A DNA stretch of 36,202 nt, from contig QHCC01000135.1 in the NCBI GenBank assembly GCA_003243915.1, forward strand, positions 1 to 36,202. Direction: 5' to 3'. The stretch is from Pseudonocardiales bacterium (GTDB lineage Bacteria > Actinomycetota > Actinomycetes > Mycobacteriales > Jatrophihabitantaceae). The notes beneath the pieces were generated by a model. That model worked only from the letters and a program-made list of their open reading frames with translations, made no database searches and was not told where the DNA came from. Below, one piece after another: positions 32,296 through 36,202 of this stretch. Position numbers and translations under genes: made by a program. Numbering within the stretch: position 1 is the first letter of the stretch; every line of letters begins with the position of its first letter.

Positions 32296-32820
32296 ATGGA
32301 GATCATCAATCTGGGTGACGACGATGGGCTGCCAGCGGTCGACTGGGCCGTCATCGTCGCGAAGCTCGATGCGGGCTCGGCGCCGGCCCCCGACGCGCTG
32401 AACGCGCGCACGACATGGCTGTCGACCGTCAACGAGGACGGCAGTCCGCATGTGACCGCTGTTGGCGCATTGTGGATGGACGGCGCGTTCTGGTTCCAGA
32501 CGGGCATGCGTACGCGCAAGGGACGCAATGTCGTGCGCGACCCGCGGTGTGCGCTGTCAGTGTCCATCCGCGACGCGGACGTCGTGATCGAGGGACAAGC
32601 GGTGAGGGTGACTGAGTCGGGCGCGCTGGCGCGCATCGCCAAGGCATGGGCGGACAACGGATGGCCGGCCGAACCAGATCAGAGCGGGACCGGCATCTCT
32701 GCACCGTTTAACGCGCCCGCGCAAGGACCGCCACCGTGGAACGTCTATCGAATCGAGCCACGATCGGCGACTGCGGTGTCATCGGCCGAGCCCGGCGGCC
32801 TGACCCGCTTCCGCTTCTGA
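32296..32820 (+). CDS. PNPOx-like (split-barrel flavin/F420-binding) protein
   Basis: A protein of 174 residues. The split-barrel core is ARTTWLSTVNEDGSPHVTAV, GALWMDGAFWFQTGMRTRKG, RNVVRDPRCALSVSI and DVVIEGQAVRVTE, typical of pyridoxamine-phosphate-oxidase-like proteins. In actinomycetes these often bind F420 or FMN and reduce or detoxify small molecules. The C-terminus (APAQGPPPWNVYRIEPRSAT) matches the last strand. The ATG at 32296 is preferred because AGAAGGG (32281-32287) is well spaced; a GTG at 32260 in frame would add 12 residues. The cofactor cannot be decided by eye. Confidence 0.87.
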   Translation: MEIINLGDDDGLPAVDWAVIVAKLDAGSAPAPDALNARTTWLSTVNEDGSPHVTAVGALWMDGAFWFQTGMRTRKGRNVVRDPRCALSVSIRDADVVIEGQAVRVTESGALARIAKAWADNGWPAEPDQSGTGISAPFNAPAQGPPPWNVYRIEPRSATAVSSAEPGGLTRFRF

Positions 32821-32879
32821 CACTCAGCACGCGGGCGATGTGAGTCATGATCGTCTCGTGCTCGACGGGGGTTTCAATG

Positions 32880-33314
32880 CTAGTCGAGGCAGAATTCATT
32901 GCCCTCGACGTCCTGCATCACGAGGCAGGCTTCGTTTTCCTCATCGGCAGGTAACAGGCGCAGGCGCCGAGCGCCGAGCGTTTCCAGTCGAGCCGCTTCG
33001 GCCTCCAGCGCAGAGACTCGCTCATCGCCAGTCAGCCCCACCCCGACTCGCACGTCGAGGTGTAGCCGGTTCTTCACCGTCTTGGCCTCGGGCACCCGCT
33101 GGAAGAACAACCGTGGGCCGACCCCGTCCGGATCCTGGCAAGCCCAGGTCGAGCCCTGGCTCTCAACGCGAAGCGAGGCATCAAACGCATCCCACGAATC
33201 AAACCCCGGCGGGACAGGAGGGTCGACGTACCCGAGCACGGCCTTCCAAAACTCCGCAACGGCTCGTGGATTCGCGCAATCGAAAGTGACCTGCACCTGC
33301 TTCACGCTCGCCAT
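32880..33314 (-). CDS. VOC/glyoxalase-family protein
   Basis: A protein of 144 residues from the ATG at 33314. It opens VKQVQVTFDCANPRAVAEFW, a first beta-alpha unit of the vicinal oxygen chelate fold, with the family pattern FWKAVLGY. Then come PRLFFQRVPEAKTVKNRLHL, DVRVGVGLTGDERVSALEAE and the terminal CLVMQDVEGNEFCLD. The His in RLHLDV and the Glu in EGNEFCL sit where metal ligands or substrate residues lie in this fold. Many such actinobacterial proteins are uncharacterised resistance or isomerase-like proteins. TACTCT (33326-33321) lies 6 nt before the ATG, so the transcript is probably leaderless. Confidence 0.88.
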   Translation of the reverse strand: MASVKQVQVTFDCANPRAVAEFWKAVLGYVDPPVPPGFDSWDAFDASLRVESQGSTWACQDPDGVGPRLFFQRVPEAKTVKNRLHLDVRVGVGLTGDERVSALEAEAARLETLGARRLRLLPADEENEACLVMQDVEGNEFCLD

Positions 33315-33471
33315 CGACCCAGAGTAGGACCGAGCACCTCCGGCCGTCTCGACCCGGCACAACGTCGCGATGAACGCACTCGACGCGCAGGGTCATCCCG
33401 GCGCTCTTGCAGTCAACTTTGGCTCGGCTCGGCCTGAGAACCTTCGGCCGCCGGCCACGATGCATGTCCGC

Positions 33472-33648
33472 TCAGGCCGCAAGGTGTGCTCGAAGAAAAT
33501 CTGCGTCGCTCGCGCCCCGCGAGCGCTGCGAGCCGTCCCAGCGAGGCTGTTGAGTTGGGTCGGCGATGAGCTCAAAGATCGTCCGGGCGGGTGCGGCAAT
33601 CTCGCGGCTGGCGCTGGCGACGCGCACGACATCATCGTGACTGGTCAT
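33472..33648 (-). pseudogene. Truncated SRPBCC (polyketide cyclase/START-like) fragment
   Basis: From the ATG at 33648 the frame reads MTSHDDVVRVASASREIAAP and then ARTIFELIADPTQQPRWDG. This is the conserved N-terminal strand and helices of SRPBCC-fold proteins, which normally have about 140-160 residues. After PRWDG the similarity ends and the frame stops at 58 residues. The rest of the domain was not recognised in other frames between 33315 and 33471. It is probably a remnant. Confidence 0.6.
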
Positions 33649-33879
33649 GGCTCCATCGAAGCACCCGACGGATAGCGGAAACAGCCATCGCACCGTTCCC
33701 ACCGCACGCTCATGCCGCGGACAGAGTGCGTATTGACGCGCACGTAGCCGTCGATTTCGAGCACGTCGTGCGCGGACGAACTCCGCTCCGATCAATCTGA
33801 CTGATCGGCGGAAGCCGCGTTGTTTCGATCACCAGTTCCTCGGACAGTTCGCCAGGATCACTGCGGCAGTGGTTGGCGC

Positions 33880-34674
33880 TTAGGCCGATCGCACCGGTCC
33901 GACACGTAGTTCGCAAGCGGTGAAGTAGCCGCGCAGCGTCAGCGCGGCAGTGTTGTTCGGCGGATAGACCCGAAGTTGTCTCCCGTCGTCGGGCGAACTC
34001 GAACTCGAACCCGAGCAAGCGACGGCGTTGCTCGTCACCTGAAAGGCCGCGGACCCTCCCTGCGGCAACGTGATCTGCCGCGGTGAACCGGCGATCCGAG
34101 TGGCCGGGATACCGATCATGCGCCCGCGCGAATCGAGGACCGAGACGCCTGGGTAGCCGAACAGCGTGCACGGTGCATCGCCGGCGTTGCGCAACAGATA
34201 CGTCGCATACCCGGTGCCCGCGGCGCCCTGCACATCCCGGAGGCTGAGGTGCAGTTGGCCGGTGCGGCACGAAACGACGGGCAATCCGGTCGAGCTCGAC
34301 CCGGGGCCGGGGTGGGGTCGCGACTCCGAACCTGAGGCAGACGTCGTCGCGCTGTGCGTCGGACTCGAAGACGTGGCGCTGGATGGCGACGCGGACGACC
34401 GGGTCGACGACGTCGCCGCGCTTGCTGCGGGCGACACCAGCCCCTCATTCCCCGAACCACGGACCACCAGAAAGACCAGACCACCCGCCGCGAGCACGAC
34501 CAGCGCCGCGGCGAGGGGTGCCAGCCAGCGCGTCCGTGGACGTCCGGGTACGAAGCTCACTGGGGGGTGCCACGCCGTTACCGACGTCACCTCGCGGGCG
34601 TGCGCCCGTAGGCTGTCGCGTAGCTCGTCCTCCCAATCTTGGACGGTATCGCCTTGTCGATCCGATCCGCTCAT
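33880..34674 (-). CDS. Membrane-anchored sigma-factor partner with Ser/Thr-rich stalk and DUF4232 domain
   Basis: A protein of 264 residues overlapping the sigma factor gene by ATGA. Residues 1-48 are cytosolic (DWEDELRDSLRAHAREVTSV, a plausible sigma-binding helix). A membrane helix follows at about 51-72 (APLAAALVVLAAGGLVFLVV), then a Ser/Thr/Ala/Pro-rich stalk (about 80-128). The extracytoplasmic DUF4232-like domain (about 133-264) contains LHLSLRDVQGAAGTGYATYL, CTLFGYPGVSVLD and PQGGSAAFQV. There are four extracytoplasmic cysteines, possibly two disulfides. The layout suggests an anti-sigma factor sensing the cell surface. No zinc HxxxCxxC motif is present. The stalk is a likely target for Pmt-type O-mannosylation. 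Confidence 0.8.
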   Translation of the reverse strand: MSGSDRQGDTVQDWEDELRDSLRAHAREVTSVTAWHPPVSFVPGRPRTRWLAPLAAALVVLAAGGLVFLVVRGSGNEGLVSPAASAATSSTRSSASPSSATSSSPTHSATTSASGSESRPHPGPGSSSTGLPVVSCRTGQLHLSLRDVQGAAGTGYATYLLRNAGDAPCTLFGYPGVSVLDSRGRMIGIPATRIAGSPRQITLPQGGSAAFQVTSNAVACSGSSSSSPDDGRQLRVYPPNNTAALTLRGYFTACELRVGPVRSA

Positions 34675-35183
34675 CTGTCCTCCTCGGCCAGGGTGGCGTC
34701 ACGACGCAGCCGCGCCGTTGCGCGGGAGATTGCACTGCTGACCGAGCCGACCCTGCACTCGAGCGCGGCCGCGATATCAGCGTCGCTGAGGTCGGCGTAG
34801 TACCTGAGCACGAGCGCCGCGCGTTGCCGCTCAGGCAACGCTCCCAGTGCCGTCCACATGCGATCCTTGAGCGGCGACTCGGTCTCAACCACCCCGCGAC
34901 CCTCGATCATGGCAAGCCCGGCGGGCCGCTCCCTCGTCCACCGGCGCCGCCCTCGGCTTACGTGGGCATGGACGATCGCAGTCCTGGCGTAGGCGAACGG
35001 GTGCTCGAGCGTCAGCCAATCACCGAAGCGCGCGAACATCGCCGTGAAGACCTCCTGCACGAGGTCCTCGGCCACGTACCGGTCACCGCACAGCACGTAG
35101 GCAAATCGCGTGAGCGCCTGCTGGTTCTCCGCAACGAAGCTCGTCAGCGCTCGGCTACCAGCACTCACCTCAATTGACCTCAC
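34671..35183 (-). CDS. SigE-family ECF-type RNA polymerase sigma factor
   Basis: A protein of 170 residues. Sigma region 2 (about 15-80) includes LTRFAYVLCGDRYVAEDLVQ, EVFTAMFARFGDW and FAYARTAIVHAHVSRGRRR. Region 4 (about 108-160) includes ALGALPERQRAALVLRYYAD and LSDADIAAALECRVGSVSSA. The FAYARTAIVHAHVSRGRR segment is the signature of the actinobacterial SigE-like subfamily. It is followed with a 4-bp overlap by its presumed membrane partner. The GTG at 35183 is one option; a second GTG at 35168 is possible. Autoregulation is usual in such pairs, but I cannot identify its promoter. Confidence 0.92.
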   Translation of the reverse strand: MRSIEVSAGSRALTSFVAENQQALTRFAYVLCGDRYVAEDLVQEVFTAMFARFGDWLTLEHPFAYARTAIVHAHVSRGRRRWTRERPAGLAMIEGRGVVETESPLKDRMWTALGALPERQRAALVLRYYADLSDADIAAALECRVGSVSSAISRATARLRRDATLAEEDR

Positions 35184-35380
35184 GACATAGAGAACGCATC
35201 AGCACCCAGCAAACCCTGCATGATCACAACAAGCGCCGTGGAACCTGGGCTCCCGGTCAGGTACTGCTGTCGAGCCCACGTGTCGCGGGACAGATTCAGT
35301 TTCAAGGGCGCGTATCGACGTGCGCCAGCCTTCGGCCCGGACAACCGGCTGCACCAGATTCGGCGTTCTCTGCGGCTCGT

Positions 35381-35407
35381 GACCACCACATCAACAATGT
35401 GGTGGTC
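35381..35407. terminator. Perfect 11-bp hairpin downstream of vapC
   Basis: GACCACCACAT (35381-35391) and ATGTGGTGGTC (35397-35407) pair perfectly around the 5-nt loop CAACA. It begins 10 bp beyond the vapC stop (35418). There is no T tract, as often in high-GC actinobacteria. The rest of the 35184-35380 gap shows no gene. Confidence 0.6.
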
Positions 35408-35417
35408 GATGCGGTCG

Positions 35418-35849
35418 TCAGCTCGCGATTTCGCGCCGCGGCAGCTCGATCTCGACGACGGCGATCAGTTCGTCGAGGCCCGCGAAGTCGGCCGCGTTGC
35501 GGGTCACCACTGGGAGCGCGTTAGCCAGCGCCACTGCGGCGATGAGCAGATCAGCAAACCGACGTCGCGGGTTGTGGCCGTGTGCTCGAGCGGCGGCATA
35601 GACGCGGCCATAAGCCCGAGCAGCTTCAGTGTCTACAGGCAGTGGTTCGAAGGTCGCCTCGGCGCGCTGTAGTCGATCCTGCCTTCGCGCACGTTCGGTC
35701 TCATCCTTCGTGGCAGCCGGGCCGGCCGCCAACTCAGCCATCGTCACAGCAGACACCGCGACCTGGATCGGCAGCGCGTCCGCGGGAATGCGGTCGAGGT
35801 CAATAACGACTGAGGTGTCCAGCAAGGCTCGCGAGAGTCGATCAGGCAC
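35418..35849 (-). CDS. VapC-like PIN-domain toxin
   Basis: A protein of 143 residues from GTG 35849, overlapping the antitoxin end by 8 bp. PIN-domain ribonuclease marks are ALLDTSVVIDLDRI (first acidic residue, Asp in LDTS), VSAVTMAELAAGPAATKDE (Glu in MAEL), RRRFADLLIAAVALANALPV (Asp in FADLL) and VVTRNAADFAGLDEL (terminal Asp in NAADF). These four acidic positions form the usual Mg2+-dependent active site that cleaves RNA, often tRNA or rRNA. A longer open frame exists upstream but lies inside the antitoxin gene. All catalytic residues are intact, so an active toxin is expected. Confidence 0.92.
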   Translation of the reverse strand: MPDRLSRALLDTSVVIDLDRIPADALPIQVAVSAVTMAELAAGPAATKDETERARRQDRLQRAEATFEPLPVDTEAARAYGRVYAAARAHGHNPRRRFADLLIAAVALANALPVVTRNAADFAGLDELIAVVEIELPRREIAS

Positions 35850-36096
35850 GAGGCTCGACCTCTTGGTCGACGCGCTGATCGATATCCTCGCGGAAGCGCT
35901 CCCAGTCCAACCGCGGAGCATGCCGGAATAGCTCGGCCACCGTCCCAGCGTCCACGAAGCGATCGCGACGGAACGGGCGCAACTCCCCCACTGGCCGTCC
36001 GTTGCGGGTCACCACGAACGTCTGGCCATCGTCGAGCGCACGCATGATGCGACCACTGTCGTTCCGCAGTTCTCGCTGGCTGATCTGCTTAGTCAC
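35842..36096 (-). CDS. VapB-like antitoxin (Phd/YefM-type N-terminus)
   Basis: A protein of about 84 residues. The DNA-binding N-terminus (TKQISQRELRNDSGRIMRAL, then DDGQTFVVTRNGRPVGELRP) is typical of Phd/YefM-fold antitoxins. The C-terminal half (about 45-84; ELFRHAPRLDWERFREDIDQ) is the toxin-binding tail. Tandem GTG codons at 36099 and 36096 could both start it. The second is favoured because TACGCT (36108-36103) lies 6 nt upstream. The antitoxin precedes and overlaps the PIN toxin gene, as usual, and should repress its own promoter through the palindrome at 36106-36122. Confidence 0.88.
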   Translation of the reverse strand: MTKQISQRELRNDSGRIMRALDDGQTFVVTRNGRPVGELRPFRRDRFVDAGTVAELFRHAPRLDWERFREDIDQRVDQEVEPRA

Positions 36097-36102
36097 CACA
36101 TC

Positions 36103-36122
36103 AGCGTAGCATCAGGTGCTAC
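36103..36122 (-). promoter_or_regulatory. vapBC promoter and operator palindrome
   Basis: GTAGCA (36106-36111) and TGCTAC (36117-36122) form an inverted repeat with a 5-bp spacer, covering the candidate -10 TACGCT (36108-36103). A VapB dimer bound here would block transcription. The remaining 80 bases to the window end show no further gene. Confidence 0.55.
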
Positions 36123-36202
36123 AGGGTCGGAGGCCCAGCGAGCGCTGGTCATCAAGACCAACGGCTGGCGTCCGCGCAGATGGATCTGATTGAGGATCGA
36201 GG

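Noticed and set aside
1-36202. CRISPR array, tRNA or rRNA gene
   Set aside because: No regularly spaced repeats beyond the two-copy unit at 4561, and no tRNA-like cloverleaf or rRNA sequence was seen. This was by eye; a covariance-model scan would settle it.

Overview
The window is high-GC DNA from an actinomycete. The rsmI/pmt divergent pair is the arrangement found in mycobacteria and relatives. GTG starts are frequent, ATGA/GTGA gene overlaps are common, and families such as Acg nitroreductases, GNAT-fused acyl-CoA synthetases, SigE-type sigma factors and PLDc_N proteins point the same way. I cannot name the genus. No tRNA, rRNA or CRISPR array was seen.

Layout. 1-4513: core-like genes: rsmI (cut by the window edge), pmt, a DoxX-like membrane protein with a basic tail, and an acyl-CoA synthetase. 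4514-7100: a small tandem repeat, a RecQ helicase fused to a phosphoribosyltransferase-like domain, and a scrambled IS481-type remnant. 7226-10554: an ABC-2 (NatAB-like) exporter operon with its own HTH regulator and two small PLDc_N membrane proteins. 10877-22440: a block resembling a hypoxia/dormancy gene set: CBS-BON protein, MgtA-type P-type ATPase (frameshifted), Acg-like nitroreductase, a compact four-ORF b6-type cytochrome b operon, a double universal stress protein, a GNAT/acyl-CoA synthetase and a broken narJ. A palindrome resembling a DosR box lies at -42.5 of the acs-usp operon if that operon is leaderless. 22885-27196: an ABM-domain protein and a PadR-controlled MacB-type ABC exporter. 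27540-33648: mixed small metabolic and regulatory genes: a 2TM protein, an XRE regulator with an aldo/keto reductase, an alpha/beta hydrolase, PNPOx-like and VOC proteins, plus two broken genes. 33880-36122: a SigE-type sigma factor with its membrane-bound partner, then a VapBC-type toxin-antitoxin pair.

Themes. (1) Several starts sit 6-7 nt downstream of a -10-like hexamer, so leaderless transcription is probably common here. (2) Most broken genes (mgtA, narJ, the CGCP-motif gene) can be restored by single-base changes, mostly in G/C runs, so sequencing or assembly error must be excluded before calling them pseudogenes. (3) The most interesting locus is the cytochrome b operon at 15905-17850. 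It has b6-like haem-ligand spacing, a partner with a large extracytoplasmic domain, and no Rieske protein or c-type haem motif nearby.
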